Shown one piece after another: positions 45,991-55,988 of a stretch of DNA of 64,000 nt. Numbering within the stretch: the first letter of the stretch is position 1; each line of letters starts with the position of its first letter. The notes under the pieces were generated by a model. It was not told where the DNA came from. It did not search any database and was given only the letters and a program-made list of their open reading frames with translations. The translations under genes and the position numbers were made by a program. Origin of the DNA: Ferirhizobium litorale (lineage in GTDB: Bacteria > Pseudomonadota > Alphaproteobacteria > Rhizobiales > Rhizobiaceae); NCBI GenBank assembly GCA_030028905.1, contig JALDYZ010000001.1, positions 558,001-622,000 on the forward strand. Reading direction: 5' to 3'.

Positions 45991-46116
45991 GTCAATCCTC
46001 CTCCGATTATCATGGACTTCTAAAGTACCACGTTTGCGGGGGAGGGAAACGACGATTTGTCGCTGATCCACTGTGCTGATGCGATTTGCCGCGGCTCGAC
46101 CGGGAGGCACCTTGCC

Positions 46117-47028
46117 CTATGGCCAGCGCACCACGGGAGGCAGCGAGGACAGGATCGACTCCACGTTGCCACCGGTCTTCAACCCGAAGATCGTACCGCG
46201 GTCATAAAGCAGGTTGAACTCGACATAGCGGCCACGCCGAACAAGCTGCTCGTCGCGGTCATGCTCGGTCCAGGGCGTATTGAAGTTCGACCGGACGATC
46301 TTCGGATAAACCAGCGAGAAGGCGCGGCCGACATCCTGCACGAAGGCGAAATCTGCATCCCAACCGCCCTGTTCGTCGCTGGATTGCAGCCAGTCGAAGA
46401 AGATGCCGCCGACGCCGCGCGGCTCGTTGCGGTGCTTGAGGAAGAAATACTCGTCGCACCATGCCTTGTAGCGCTGGTAGTCGGCCACCTTATGGCGATT
46501 GCAGGTGATCTCCATCGCCCGGTGGAAGAGGACGGTATCTGGGTCGGCCTGGGTGCGCCGACGCCCAAGGACAGGGGTGAGGTCGGCCCCGCCGCCGAAC
46601 CAGTGGCTCCGCGTCACCACCATGCGGGTGTTCATGTGCACGGCCGGGACATTGGGGTTGACCGGATGGGCGATCAGCGAGATTCCCGAAGCCCAGAAGC
46701 GTGGATCTTCCGCGGCACCCGGAATCTGGCTGCGAAACTCCGGCGAGAATTCACCGTGGACGGTCGAGGTATGCACGCCAACCTTCTCGAAGACGCGGCC
46801 TTCCATCATCGACATCCGCCCGCCGCCGCCCTGGCCTTCCTCGCGCAGCCAGTCCCTGGCGCCGAAGCGACCCGGCTCCTCGTTCGAGAGAGGTCCTTCA
46901 AGATCGCGCTCGATCGTCTCGAAGGCGGCGCAGATCTGGTCGCGCAGCGTTTCGAACCAGGCTTGTGCCCGCGCCTTCTTGTCTTCGATATCCTCTGGCA
47001 GGCCCTGCGGCAGTTGCGGTCTTTCCAT
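46117..47028 (-). CDS. hemF: Oxygen-dependent coproporphyrinogen III oxidase
   Basis: A 303-residue cytosolic enzyme of haem synthesis converting coproporphyrinogen III to protoporphyrinogen IX. It carries the family signatures: [29 protein letters not shown], and [28 protein letters not shown] at the end, the last spread over more than one conserved block. Length is normal. No FNR-type box was found upstream. Confidence 0.96.
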   Translation of the reverse strand: MERPQLPQGLPEDIEDKKARAQAWFETLRDQICAAFETIERDLEGPLSNEEPGRFGARDWLREEGQGGGGRMSMMEGRVFEKVGVHTSTVHGEFSPEFRSQIPGAAEDPRFWASGISLIAHPVNPNVPAVHMNTRMVVTRSHWFGGGADLTPVLGRRRTQADPDTVLFHRAMEITCNRHKVADYQRYKAWCDEYFFLKHRNEPRGVGGIFFDWLQSSDEQGGWDADFAFVQDVGRAFSLVYPKIVRSNFNTPWTEHDRDEQLVRRGRYVEFNLLYDRGTIFGLKTGGNVESILSSLPPVVRWP

Positions 47029-47198
47029 GAATTTCCTCCGTATCGGCAGGCCCGGCGGGGCAGACGACGCGCATCAACATTTGTGACAGGCTTAACAGCA
47101 AGAGCAGGCCGCTGCCAGATACCGCACAGATAGTTAACGGGAAATTGGACTCGCAAACGAAGCTTGCCGGTACTATCTTTCGACCAGAGGTAGATCGC

Positions 47199-47462
47199 AT
47201 GGCAAAGATCCCCGGACCACCGTCGCTTGACGGCCTGAGAAACAGGATCGCCCGGCATCGGGAAAAGAACCCCGGCGGGCGCAGCAACAGCAATTTCGTG
47301 CGTGAGACCTATTGCCTGACGCGCAACGAAGCGCGCGCCAAGGCTCGGGAATGGTTCGAAGCCTTTCCCAAGGCCGCCTACTGGACCGAGGTCGAAAGCT
47401 GGCGTCAACTCGAAGGCGACCGCATAGAGTTTACCATGCGGCGTCTGCCCTCGGCCGACTGA
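47199..47462 (+). CDS. Hypothetical protein, 87 residues
   Basis: A small basic protein from the ATG at 47199 with AGAGGTAG upstream. It has RNEARAKAREWFEAFPKAAYW and a C-terminal RIEFTMRRLP; no domain is recognised. It is divergent from hemF and convergent with the hydrolase-like gene. Confidence 0.65.
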   Translation: MAKIPGPPSLDGLRNRIARHREKNPGGRSNSNFVRETYCLTRNEARAKAREWFEAFPKAAYWTEVESWRQLEGDRIEFTMRRLPSAD

Positions 47463-47508
47463 GCCGAGGTTTCCGTCAACGAGCTAGCCGATTCGGGCGC
47501 GACGCATC

Positions 47509-48945
47509 CTAGTGCGTCGTTCGCGGAGGGGGCCCTTCCTTTGTAGCGGACGTCGGTTCGGACGGTTGGGGCGCCTCTTCCGGAGGCGTTGCGGCTACGT
47601 CTTGCTTTTTTGTTGAAGAAAGCTTGATCTGCGGCTTGCCGCGCGGCTTTGGCACGGGCTCGGCCACAGCGGGCTCGCGCACAGCGACCTTCGGGGACGC
47701 TGCAACAGCGGGTGGTTCCGGTTGTACGACATTGGTTTTCGGGGCAGGCGGCTCCGGCAGCGGTGCCGCCTCTGTCACGGGATCTTCCGAGACCCCGGCG
47801 GATACCGGGGAGGCAGCCTCCACGGCGGGCTCGGCACCTGCAGCCTCCGGAGACGCGGACTCCGTATCAGGTTCCGAAGTTCGCGCCTTCGCCGGCTCGT
47901 GCTCCGATGCCACGTCCTGCGGTTCTCCGGCACCCGGAGCGGCCTCCGGCATCTTCAGGATGGTCCCGTTCTTGCTGGTGCCGGCCGCCTCCTTCGGCAT
48001 TGCAGGAAGGGGCTTCTCCGCCAGGATCTCCTGAAGCAAGCGGGTTACCGCCAGATGGCCGGGAATCTCGGTGTTGGTGTGATGGCCGGCGTCGGGAATA
48101 TCGCGATCGCAGGCGATGTCGGCGCGCGAATTGATTTCGCCGTACCAGTCCCAGCGGCCCATCACATCGGTGACGTCCTTCACGGGCTTCGGCATGGCGA
48201 TGCGTGCGCCGAAGGTCACCACCTTGGCCGTCTTGGCCAGTTGTTTCAAGCGCGCCGGATCTTCCTCGGCAAGCGTTTCGAATGCTTCGGCAAGGACGCT
48301 GCTGCCTTTTGAATGACCGACGACCAGTTCGAACGAAAGTTTGGAATTGCCGAGCAAGGCCAGGACGGTGCGGGTGTCCCGGCTGCTATAGCCGGCTTCC
48401 GGATCGACCGAACGGCCGATGCCGAAGTTGGGCTGTCCGGAAAGTTCATCCAGTAATTCAAGGGGATGACGAAGGTTGCTTAGCCAACCGAAGAGGAAGG
48501 AACACCCAAGCGGCTCGGTCATGGCGTCAGCAAGGCCATAGCCGGAAATGACGGCGGCAACCGGCGCTCCGGCGGCGTCGGCGACGTTGCGTGCGAAGGC
48601 CGCCGCCCCTAGTGCCGATCCGCCCATGCCGGCCACGGCCAGGACGTGAACATCGCGGCCACCCCGCATGAGGAACTCATCGATCTCCTCGCACAACACC
48701 AGTTGCCCCTTGCCGGTCGGCGGCACGATCATGATCGAACCCTCGGCTGCCAGCGAGTCGCTGATATAGAAGGCCTCGTCGGCGGTGATGTTCCTGATAT
48801 CGTAGAAGAAAGCGTCGAGCGCGGTGTTGCGCTGGCGCAGGATCTCGAGCGACATGTTCCGGAAGGGGGTCTTCTGAAGCCGTTCAGGCAGGCTCAGACT
48901 GCGTGCGAACTGCGTCAGGTTCAGCGTGAAAGCCGTTTCGAACAT
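47509..48945 (-). CDS. Alpha/beta-hydrolase-like protein with Pro/Ala/Glu-rich C-terminal tail
   Basis: A 478-residue protein. The N-terminal about 315 residues look like an alpha/beta hydrolase: a glycine-rich AGMGGSALGAAAF, a nucleophile-elbow-like GHSKGSS (about 210-216) and a possible catalytic His in IPDAGHHTNTEIPGH. The last about 160 residues are low complexity, rich in Pro, Ala, Glu and Ser. No signal peptide is visible. The enzyme family and substrate are unknown; the tail may be a flexible linker or an interaction region. Confidence 0.7.
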   Translation of the reverse strand: MFETAFTLNLTQFARSLSLPERLQKTPFRNMSLEILRQRNTALDAFFYDIRNITADEAFYISDSLAAEGSIMIVPPTGKGQLVLCEEIDEFLMRGGRDVHVLAVAGMGGSALGAAAFARNVADAAGAPVAAVISGYGLADAMTEPLGCSFLFGWLSNLRHPLELLDELSGQPNFGIGRSVDPEAGYSSRDTRTVLALLGNSKLSFELVVGHSKGSSVLAEAFETLAEEDPARLKQLAKTAKVVTFGARIAMPKPVKDVTDVMGRWDWYGEINSRADIACDRDIPDAGHHTNTEIPGHLAVTRLLQEILAEKPLPAMPKEAAGTSKNGTILKMPEAAPGAGEPQDVASEHEPAKARTSEPDTESASPEAAGAEPAVEAASPVSAGVSEDPVTEAAPLPEPPAPKTNVVQPEPPAVAASPKVAVREPAVAEPVPKPRGKPQIKLSSTKKQDVAATPPEEAPQPSEPTSATKEGPPPRTTH

Positions 48946-49080
48946 AGGTCACCTCGCCGTTTCTCTGCCATGTCTTGTTGCGCTGCAGCATGGCATATTT
49001 TAGAGACGATGCAAATGAAGAACGCATGTCACCGCCGCGTTGCACGGCCCGGATCGTTGCTATCGTTGGGCTTGTCGCGT

Positions 49081-49542
49081 TCAGGGTGCGCTGATCTGGC
49101 GCAGGGCTTCGCCGGCGATCATCGCAGCAGACATCGCCACGTTCAAAGACCTCTGGCCCTCCACCATCGGGATGATGATACGGGCGTCGGCGCGTTCATG
49201 GACATGATCGGGCACTCCGGCGCTTTCGCGGCCGAACAGCAAGACATCGCCCGTCCGGAACTGGAAGCGGGTGTAGGGCTCGGCCGCCCGGGTCGAGGCG
49301 AGGACCAGCCGCCTGCCGCTGGCCTTGCGCCATTCCTCGAACCGTTCCCAGTTGACGTGGCGCGTGAGGGTGGTGGCGGCGATGTAGTCCATGCCGGCGC
49401 GTTTCAGGTTGCGGTCGGAAAGGTCGAAACCCGCTGGTTCGATGATGTCGACCGTCAACCCGAGGCAGGCGGCGAGGCGCAGGATGGTGCCGGTGTTGCC
49501 CGGTATGTCGGGCTGGTAGAGGGCGATACTGAGGTCGGTCAT
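49081..49542 (-). CDS. trmL: tRNA (cytidine/uridine-34 2'-O)-methyltransferase TrmL
   Basis: A 153-residue SPOUT enzyme that methylates the wobble base of tRNA-Leu. It has the family N-terminus LYQPDIPGNTG, then LLFGRESAGVP and the knot segment IPMVEGQRSLNVAMSAAM. The length is typical. It is divergent from the ABC exporter gene. Confidence 0.95.
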   Translation of the reverse strand: MTDLSIALYQPDIPGNTGTILRLAACLGLTVDIIEPAGFDLSDRNLKRAGMDYIAATTLTRHVNWERFEEWRKASGRRLVLASTRAAEPYTRFQFRTGDVLLFGRESAGVPDHVHERADARIIIPMVEGQRSLNVAMSAAMIAGEALRQISAP

Positions 49543-49977
49543 GGTTTTTCCGTAGGGCTTCGGGTGAGCCGAATAGCATGACGCCTTGGGACCTGGCGAG
49601 CGTCTGATCGGTCATGGCCGTTGTCGAACCGGCCTTCGGACGAAATTTTTGATGCATTCGACACGAAATGGACGTGAATGTGATCGATCGGGGTCTGGAA
49701 ATTCGCCGCGGATGCGGATAGAAATACGCATCTTTTACGCGAACCTCAGGGAGGCAGGAATGATTATTCGAATGCTTGATTGCCTCCGGGTAAAGCCGCC
49801 GGCCATGCCGGTCTGACGGGTTCGCGCTTCTCGATTTTTCTGGATCCGACTGTCGCGCAAACCGTCCGCTAACCGGACGACCGGGAATTCGCGCAAGCCT
49901 TCCTGCGTCGTTCGTTTCGGAAATGCATCGCGCAACGTGGTTTTTCGCGCGATATTCGGAGACTCAAGGAGTTTTTA
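49543..49977. other. 435-bp intergenic region between trmL and the first ABC exporter
   Basis: This region contains the two divergent promoters and a short ORF with a strong ribosome site (49760-49816). A small CCGGC/GCCGG hairpin lies at its end. The rest has no recognisable element. Confidence 0.5.
49760..49816 (+). CDS. Candidate small ORF (18 residues) upstream of the ABC exporter
   Basis: ATG at 49760 follows AGGGAGGCAGGA at good spacing; the product would be MIIRMLDCLRVKPPAMPV. A hairpin overlaps its stop, and the ABC gene begins 161 bp downstream. It could be a leader peptide or a random ORF; the strong Shine-Dalgarno is the only evidence. Confidence 0.35.
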   Translation: MIIRMLDCLRVKPPAMPV

Positions 49978-51834
49978 ATGTTTGGCTGGTTCGAACAGCG
50001 ATTGAACCCCTATCCGACGGAGGAGCCCGGTCCGCCGCCCAAGGGACTGTTTGCCTTCTGCTGGCACTACACCCGCCCGGCGCTGCCCTGGCTCGTCGCG
50101 ATGTCCGTGCTGACGATGCTGATTGCCGTCGGCGAAGTGGCGCTCTTCCAGTTTCTCGGAGACATCGTCGATTGGCTGTCGAAGGCCGACCGTGCCACCT
50201 TCCTCGAAACCGAGGGCACCCGGCTGGTCTGGATGGGCCTGATCGTGTTGATCGGCCTGCCCGTGCTCGTGCTCGCTGATTCTGTCATCATGCACCAGGT
50301 GCTGCTCGGCAACTATCCGATGATCGCGCGCTGGCAGATGCACCGTTTCCTGCTGCGCCACAGCATGACGTTCTTCGCCAACGAGTTCGCCGGGCGCGTG
50401 GCGACCAAGGTAATGCAGACCTCGCTCGCCGTCCGCGAAACGGTGATGAAGATCCTCGACGTTTTCGTCTATGTCGTGTCGTACTTCGTCTCGATGATCG
50501 TCGTCGTCGCCGCGGCCGATCTGAGGCTCGTCCTGCCGCTGCTGGTATGGCTGGCGGTCTATGTCGCCATCGTCGCCTATTTCGTGCCGCGGCTTCGCAA
50601 GATCGCGTCGGAGCAGGCGGATGCCCGGTCGATGATGACCGGGCGCATCGTCGACAGCTACACCAACATCGCGACAGTGAAGCTGTTTTCGCATGCGGGG
50701 CGCGAGGAAGCCTATGCCCGCGATGGCATGGACGAGTTCCTGAACACGGTCTACCGGCAAATGCGCAAGGTGACCCTGTTCCACGCGCTCGTCTATTTCA
50801 ACAACTGCGTGGCGCTTTTTACCGTCGGCGCGCTGTCCATCTGGTTCTGGTTGAATGGAGCGATTTCGGTCGGCGCCATCGCCATTGCCATCGGTCTCGC
50901 CATGCGCATCAACGGTATGTCGCAGTGGATCATGTGGGAGGTTTCGGCGCTCTTCGAAAACATCGGTACCGTCTATGACGGCATGTCGATGATGACGAAA
51001 CCGCACGATATCCTCGACCGGCCCGCGGCACCCGCGCTGAAGGCAAACCGCGGCCAGATCGACTTCGAGCATGTCCGCTTCCACTACGGCAAGAACAAGG
51101 GCGTGATCGAGGATCTGTCGCTGCATATTCGCGCTGGCGAGAAGGTCGGGTTGGTCGGGCGTTCGGGCGCCGGCAAGACGACGCTGATGAACGTTCTGCT
51201 GCGCTTCTACGACCTGGAGGCGGGACGCATCACCATCGACGGGCAGGATATCAGCCACGTGACCCAGGACAGCCTGCGCTCGCTGATCGGTGTCGTCACG
51301 CAGGATACCTCGCTGCTGCACCGCTCGATTCGCGACAACATCGCCTATGGCCGGCCTTCGGCGACCGACGAACAGATCATCGAGGCAGCAAAGCGTGCCA
51401 ATGCCTGGGAGTTCATCGAAGGTCTCGCGGACATGCACGGCCGGACCGGGCTCGACGCCCAGGTTGGCGAGCGCGGCGTGAAGCTTTCGGGCGGCCAGCG
51501 GCAGCGCGTCGCCATCGCCCGCGTCTTCCTCAAGGACGCGCCGATCCTCGTGCTCGACGAGGCGACCTCGGCGCTCGATTCCGAGGTGGAGGCGGCGATC
51601 CAGGAGAACCTGTTCGCGCTGATGGAGGGCAAGACCGTCATCGCCATCGCCCATCGCCTGTCGACGCTGACGGAGATGGACCGGCTCGTCGTGCTCGACA
51701 AGGGCCGTATCGTCGAGGTCGGCACGCACACGGAACTGGTCGCGAACGGCGGCATCTACGCCGACCTGTGGAACCGGCAATCCGGCGGTTTCCTCGCCGA
51801 TCACGAGGGCGAAGCGGAGGTGGCAGCGGAATAG
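49978..51834 (+). CDS. ABC exporter half-transporter (TMD-NBD), first of a tandem pair
   Basis: A 618-residue protein. The transmembrane domain (about 35-330) has six hydrophobic segments; the nucleotide-binding domain has Walker A GRSGAGKTT (K400), signature KLSGGQRQR, and Walker B ILVLDEATSALD. It is close in sequence and length to the next gene, so the two may form a heterodimer, or each a homodimer. The substrate is unknown. CAAGGAG lies upstream of the ATG. Confidence 0.93.
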   Translation: MFGWFEQRLNPYPTEEPGPPPKGLFAFCWHYTRPALPWLVAMSVLTMLIAVGEVALFQFLGDIVDWLSKADRATFLETEGTRLVWMGLIVLIGLPVLVLADSVIMHQVLLGNYPMIARWQMHRFLLRHSMTFFANEFAGRVATKVMQTSLAVRETVMKILDVFVYVVSYFVSMIVVVAAADLRLVLPLLVWLAVYVAIVAYFVPRLRKIASEQADARSMMTGRIVDSYTNIATVKLFSHAGREEAYARDGMDEFLNTVYRQMRKVTLFHALVYFNNCVALFTVGALSIWFWLNGAISVGAIAIAIGLAMRINGMSQWIMWEVSALFENIGTVYDGMSMMTKPHDILDRPAAPALKANRGQIDFEHVRFHYGKNKGVIEDLSLHIRAGEKVGLVGRSGAGKTTLMNVLLRFYDLEAGRITIDGQDISHVTQDSLRSLIGVVTQDTSLLHRSIRDNIAYGRPSATDEQIIEAAKRANAWEFIEGLADMHGRTGLDAQVGERGVKLSGGQRQRVAIARVFLKDAPILVLDEATSALDSEVEAAIQENLFALMEGKTVIAIAHRLSTLTEMDRLVVLDKGRIVEVGTHTELVANGGIYADLWNRQSGGFLADHEGEAEVAAE

Positions 51835-51836
51835 AA

Positions 51837-51866
51837 ACGAGGGCGGCCGAAAAAGGCCGCCCTCGT
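51837..51866 (+). terminator. Terminator-like hairpin between the two ABC genes
   Basis: A perfect 12-bp stem (51837-51848 and 51855-51866) with a 6-nt loop begins two bases after the stop. The T-tail is short. It would separate the two ABC genes into different transcripts, in agreement with the promoter found at 51918-51946. Confidence 0.7.
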
Positions 51867-51917
51867 CTTACCATCCACTCCGGCTGTCAACATCTTCCAT
51901 TCTAACAAGAGTTTAAC

Positions 51918-51946
51918 TTGGTCGGAGGGCGAAAACGGCCTATATC
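51918..51946 (+). promoter_or_regulatory. Promoter of the second ABC exporter gene
   Basis: TTGGTC (51918-51923) and TATATC (51941-51946) with a 17-bp spacer. The -10 ends 6 nt before the ATG at 51953, so transcription would start at the ATG itself. A GGAGGG lies inside the spacer and therefore cannot act as a ribosome site. Confidence 0.55.
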
Positions 51947-51952
51947 CGATCC

Positions 51953-53815
51953 ATGCCCATTCGTTCCGTCGCCCGAGTCTTCGAAAACTGGATCGATCCC
52001 TATTCCAGAAGCGGCGACCTCCGACCGCCGAAGGGCACGTTCGCTTTTATCCGGTTCTACACTTCGCAGGCAAAGGGCCCCTTTGCGGCCATGCTGGCGG
52101 TGGGCGGGCTCGTCGCCATGCTGGAGGCGGCGCTCTTCTGGTTCGTCGGTCGGCTTGTCGACATGCTCGATGCGGTGCCGAAGGACGCGGGATGGACGGG
52201 ACTGATCGATAGCCACGGCCCGCAACTGCTCGGCATGCTGGCCGTCGTGCTCGTCGGCCGTTTCGTCGCCGTCACCCTCAATGCCCTGCTTGAGGAACAA
52301 ACGATCGTTCCCGGCTTCTTCAATCTGATGCGCTGGCAGGCCTATGTGCATGTGGCGCGGCAGTCGCTGACCTTTTTCCAGAACGATTTCTCCGGCCGGA
52401 TCGTCACCAAGGTCTGGTCGGCAGGACAGGCGACCGGCGACCTCATGGTGTCGCTGCTGCAGGTCGTGTGGTTCATCGTCGTCTACTCGATCTCGACCAT
52501 CGCGCTGGTGGCCCTGCTGGACTGGCGGCTTGCAGGCGTCATCGCGCTGTGGCTCGTCGGGTTCGCCTTCCTTGCGCGGTACTTCGTGCCGCGGATCCGT
52601 CGCCACGCGCGCATCACGGCAGAAGCCTCGTCCATGCTCAACGGGCGCATGGTCGACGCCTACGCCAACATCCAGACCTTGAAACTCTTCGGCCGCGAGG
52701 AGGCGAACGACCTTTATATCAAACAGGGTTTCGAACGATTTCAGGCGTCGGTGATCGGCTTTACCCGCCACATCACCGGGGTTCGGGCGTCGCTCGCGCT
52801 GCTCTCCGGACTGATGATCGCCATGATCTCCGTTCTCTCCGTCGATCTCTGGTTTGCCGGCGCCATGACCACGGGCAGCGTTGCCTATACGCTCGGCCTG
52901 GTGCTACGGCTCAACATGCTGCTCGGACGGATGATGACCCAGTTCAATTCCATCATGCGCAACGTCGGCACGATCCAGAACTCGGCAGAGATGATCTCGC
53001 GGCCGCTTGGCCTCGTCGATGTTCCGGATGCCAGGGATCTCGTGGTCCGCTCGCCCGGCATTCGCTTCGAGAGCGTCACCTTCCACTACGGGCACGCCGA
53101 CGAGGTGATCGATGATCTGTCCCTGGTAATTCGTCCCGGCGAAAAGGTCGGCATCGTCGGTCGTTCGGGCGCCGGCAAGACGACGCTCGCGCATCTGCTG
53201 CTGCGCTTCTTCGATCTCGACAAGGGGCGCATCCTCATCGATGGCCAGGATATCTCCAAAGTCCGCCAGGAGAGTCTCAGGGCGCATATCGGCATGGTCT
53301 CGCAGGATACGGCGCTGCTGCATCGTTCCATTCGCGACAATATCCTCTTCGGCCGGCCTGACGCCACGGACGCCCAGCTTCTCGAAGCGGCCGAGCGCGC
53401 CGAAGCCGATCTCTTCATCGCCGGGCTCGAGGACCATGCCGGCAGGCTCGGCTTCAACGCCCATGTCGGCGAGCGCGGCGTCAAGCTCTCCGGCGGCCAG
53501 CGCCAGCGTATCGCGATTGCCCGCGTCATGCTGAAGGATGCGCCGATTCTCGTGCTCGACGAGGCGACATCGGCACTCGATTCCGAGGTCGAGGCGGCGA
53601 TCCAGCAGAACCTTGAAAGGCTGATGCACGGCAAGACGGTGCTGGCGATCGCCCACCGTCTGTCGACGATTGCGGCGCTTGACCGGCTGGTGGTCATGGA
53701 CAGAGGGCGGATCATCGAGGACGGCACGCACGAGCAACTGATTGCCCGGGGAGGGCTCTATTCCGAACTCTGGGCCCGGCAGTCCGGCGGCTTCCTTGCG
53801 GTCGACGGCGACTGA
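51953..53815 (+). CDS. ABC exporter half-transporter (TMD-NBD), second of a tandem pair
   Basis: A 620-residue protein with the same layout as the preceding gene: a six-helix transmembrane domain, Walker A GRSGAGKTT (K409), KLSGGQRQR and ILVLDEATSALD. The two NBDs are highly alike, while the N-termini differ more. The ATG has no Shine-Dalgarno in range, which agrees with a leaderless transcript. Multidrug or lipid export is possible, but nothing in the context fixes it. Confidence 0.93.
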   Translation: MPIRSVARVFENWIDPYSRSGDLRPPKGTFAFIRFYTSQAKGPFAAMLAVGGLVAMLEAALFWFVGRLVDMLDAVPKDAGWTGLIDSHGPQLLGMLAVVLVGRFVAVTLNALLEEQTIVPGFFNLMRWQAYVHVARQSLTFFQNDFSGRIVTKVWSAGQATGDLMVSLLQVVWFIVVYSISTIALVALLDWRLAGVIALWLVGFAFLARYFVPRIRRHARITAEASSMLNGRMVDAYANIQTLKLFGREEANDLYIKQGFERFQASVIGFTRHITGVRASLALLSGLMIAMISVLSVDLWFAGAMTTGSVAYTLGLVLRLNMLLGRMMTQFNSIMRNVGTIQNSAEMISRPLGLVDVPDARDLVVRSPGIRFESVTFHYGHADEVIDDLSLVIRPGEKVGIVGRSGAGKTTLAHLLLRFFDLDKGRILIDGQDISKVRQESLRAHIGMVSQDTALLHRSIRDNILFGRPDATDAQLLEAAERAEADLFIAGLEDHAGRLGFNAHVGERGVKLSGGQRQRIAIARVMLKDAPILVLDEATSALDSEVEAAIQQNLERLMHGKTVLAIAHRLSTIAALDRLVVMDRGRIIEDGTHEQLIARGGLYSELWARQSGGFLAVDGD

Positions 53816-54011
53816 GGGCCGCGCGCGATACCGTCATCGACAAGCCGCGACAGGAACCATGTCGCCCATGGAACAGGCGCTCTGCATAGGCGGATTTGCC
53901 GCGGTGGCGATCGGTGTTTTCCCGCGACATTGTGCCCATATCCCCTTGTCAAGGCTGGACATAATTTGCGATCAAGCTTAGAAAGCGCCCAAATGCCGGG
54001 GAATCTGTGTC

Positions 54012-54072
54012 CAAATTTTGCACGCAGGGAGGTCTCCCGGGATTTGGGGGATGCGGTTATCCGCAAAATTTG
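54012..54072 (+). promoter_or_regulatory. Structured region upstream of petA (10-bp inverted repeat with inner hairpins)
   Basis: CAAATTTTGC (54012-54021) pairs perfectly with GCAAAATTTG (54063-54072). Two short hairpins lie inside (GGGA/TCCC near 54028-54038 and GCGG/CCGC near 54053-54064; the latter competes with the outer stem). It ends 19 nt before the petA GTG. It could be a 5'-UTR control structure or an operator. Confidence 0.5.
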
Positions 54073-54091
54073 CGCAGAGGATGGTTAAACC

Positions 54092-54670
54092 GTGAGCGAA
54101 CACGAGACGAAGAGCGAGGCCTTGGGCGAGCCCACTCGCCGCGATTTTCTTTATCTGACCACAGGTATGGCGGCGGCTGTCGGCGCTGCTGCCGTTGCAT
54201 GGCCGTTTATCGACCAGATGCGTCCAGACGCCTCTACGCTGGCGCTCGCGTCGATCGAGGTGGATGTCTCGAGTATCGAGCCCGGCATGTCGGTGACAGC
54301 CAAGTGGCGCGGCAAGCCGATCTTCATCCGCAACCGCACGGCGAAGGAAATCGAGGAGGCCAACGCCGTCGCTCTCGCGGATCTCAAGGATCCCGTTGCG
54401 CGCAATGCGAACCTTCCCCCTGAAGCCGCTGCAACCGATATCGATCGTTCGGCCGGCGAAGGCAAGGAAAACTGGATCGTGATGATCGGCTCCTGCACCC
54501 ATCTCGGTTGCGTGCCGCTTGGCCAGGCGGGTGATTTTGGCGGATGGTTCTGTCCTTGCCATGGCTCGCACTACGATACGGCGGGCCGTATCCGCAAGGG
54601 ACCTGCCCCGGAGAACCTGGCGGTTCCAACCTTTTCGTTCATTTCCGATACAGTGATCAAGATCGGTTGA
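54092..54670 (+). CDS. petA: Ubiquinol-cytochrome c reductase iron-sulfur (Rieske) subunit
   Basis: A 192-residue protein of the bc1 complex. It starts at a GTG. A Tat-type motif TRRDFLY (residues 15-21) precedes the single membrane anchor. The [2Fe-2S] ligands are C135, H137, C154 and H157, and C140 and C156 form the disulphide (boxes CTHLGC and CPCHGSH). It accepts electrons from ubiquinol and passes them to cytochrome c1. It is the first gene of petABC. Confidence 0.97.
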   Translation: MSEHETKSEALGEPTRRDFLYLTTGMAAAVGAAAVAWPFIDQMRPDASTLALASIEVDVSSIEPGMSVTAKWRGKPIFIRNRTAKEIEEANAVALADLKDPVARNANLPPEAAATDIDRSAGEGKENWIVMIGSCTHLGCVPLGQAGDFGGWFCPCHGSHYDTAGRIRKGPAPENLAVPTFSFISDTVIKIG

Positions 54671-54684
54671 GGGGAGACTGATTT

Positions 54685-55959
54685 ATGAGTGGTCATTCGA
54701 GTTACGAGCCTTCGACCGGGCTCGAAAAATGGATAGATGCGCGCCTGCCGCTGCCGCGTCTCGCCTACGACAGTTTCGTGGCCTATCCGGTCCCGCGCAA
54801 CCTCAACTACGCATACACCTTCGGTGCCATGCTGGCGGTGATGCTGCTTGTGCAGATCCTGACCGGCGTTACGCTGGCCATGCACTACGTCGCCAGCACC
54901 AACGAGGCATTCAATTCGGTCGAGAAGATCATGCGTGACGTCAACTTCGGTTGGCTCATCCGCTACATGCACGCCAATGGTGCGTCCTTCTTCTTCATCG
55001 CCGTCTATCTGCACATTGCCCGCGGTCTCTACTACGGGTCCTACAAGGCGCCGCGCGAAATCCTCTGGATCCTCGGCGTGGTCATCTACCTATTGATGAT
55101 GGCGACCGGTTTCATGGGCTACGTCCTGCCCTGGGGCCAGATGTCTTTCTGGGGCGCCACCGTCATCACCGGCTTCTTCTCGGCCTTCCCGTTCGTCGGC
55201 GAGTGGATCCAGCAGTTCCTGCTCGGCGGCTTTGCCGTCGACCAGCCGACGCTGAACCGCTTCTTCTCGCTGCACTACCTGCTGCCGTTCATGATCGCCG
55301 GGGTCGTCGTCCTGCATATCTGGGCGCTGCACGTCGTTGGCCAGACGAACCCGACCGGCGTAGAAGTCAAGCTGAAGACCGACACGGTAGCCTTCACGCC
55401 CTATGCGACGCTGAAGGATGCACTCGGCGTATCGGTGTTCCTGATTGCCTATGCCTGGTTCGTGTTCTACCTGCCGAACTACCTCGGTCACCCGGACAAC
55501 TACATCCCGGCCAATCCGCTGAAGACCCCCGCCCACATCGTTCCGGAATGGTACTACCTGCCGTTCTACGCGATGCTGCGCGCGATCACCTTCAACGTTG
55601 GTCCGATCGATTCGAAGCTCGGCGGCGTTCTGGTGATGTTCGGCGCGATCATCGTGCTGTTCTTCCTGCCCTGGCTCGACACCTCCAAGGTTCGTTCGGC
55701 AGCTTACCGTCCCTGGTACAAGGTGTTTTTCTGGATCTTCGTCGCCAATGCCATCATGCTCGGCTGGCTCGGCTCCCGCCCGGCTGAAGGCACCTATGTC
55801 GTAATGTCGCAGTTCGGCACGCTCTACTACTTCGGCTTCTTCCTCGTCATCATGCCGGTCCTCGGCCTGATCGAGACGCCGCGCCGCCTTCCGAATTCGA
55901 TTACGGAGGCGGTGCTGGAGAAGAGTGGCAGGACGGCGCCCGTGCAGGTGCGGGCGTGA
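54685..55959 (+). CDS. petB: Cytochrome b of the bc1 complex
   Basis: A 424-residue integral membrane protein with eight helices. Conserved landmarks include the haem-bearing helix segments, [12 protein letters not shown] and the Qo-site PEWY motif. The length corresponds to fused full-length cytochrome b. It starts 14 nt after petA, with GGGGAGA. Confidence 0.97.
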   Translation: MSGHSSYEPSTGLEKWIDARLPLPRLAYDSFVAYPVPRNLNYAYTFGAMLAVMLLVQILTGVTLAMHYVASTNEAFNSVEKIMRDVNFGWLIRYMHANGASFFFIAVYLHIARGLYYGSYKAPREILWILGVVIYLLMMATGFMGYVLPWGQMSFWGATVITGFFSAFPFVGEWIQQFLLGGFAVDQPTLNRFFSLHYLLPFMIAGVVVLHIWALHVVGQTNPTGVEVKLKTDTVAFTPYATLKDALGVSVFLIAYAWFVFYLPNYLGHPDNYIPANPLKTPAHIVPEWYYLPFYAMLRAITFNVGPIDSKLGGVLVMFGAIIVLFFLPWLDTSKVRSAAYRPWYKVFFWIFVANAIMLGWLGSRPAEGTYVVMSQFGTLYYFGFFLVIMPVLGLIETPRRLPNSITEAVLEKSGRTAPVQVRA

Positions 55960-55988
55960 CGGCAAGCGACCAAGGGGATTTGAAACAC

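Noticed and set aside
49975..51804. 609-codon minus-strand ORF opposite the first ABC exporter
   Set aside because: Its product is rich in His/Asp/Arg repeats typical of antisense frames; the plus strand has full ABC motifs.
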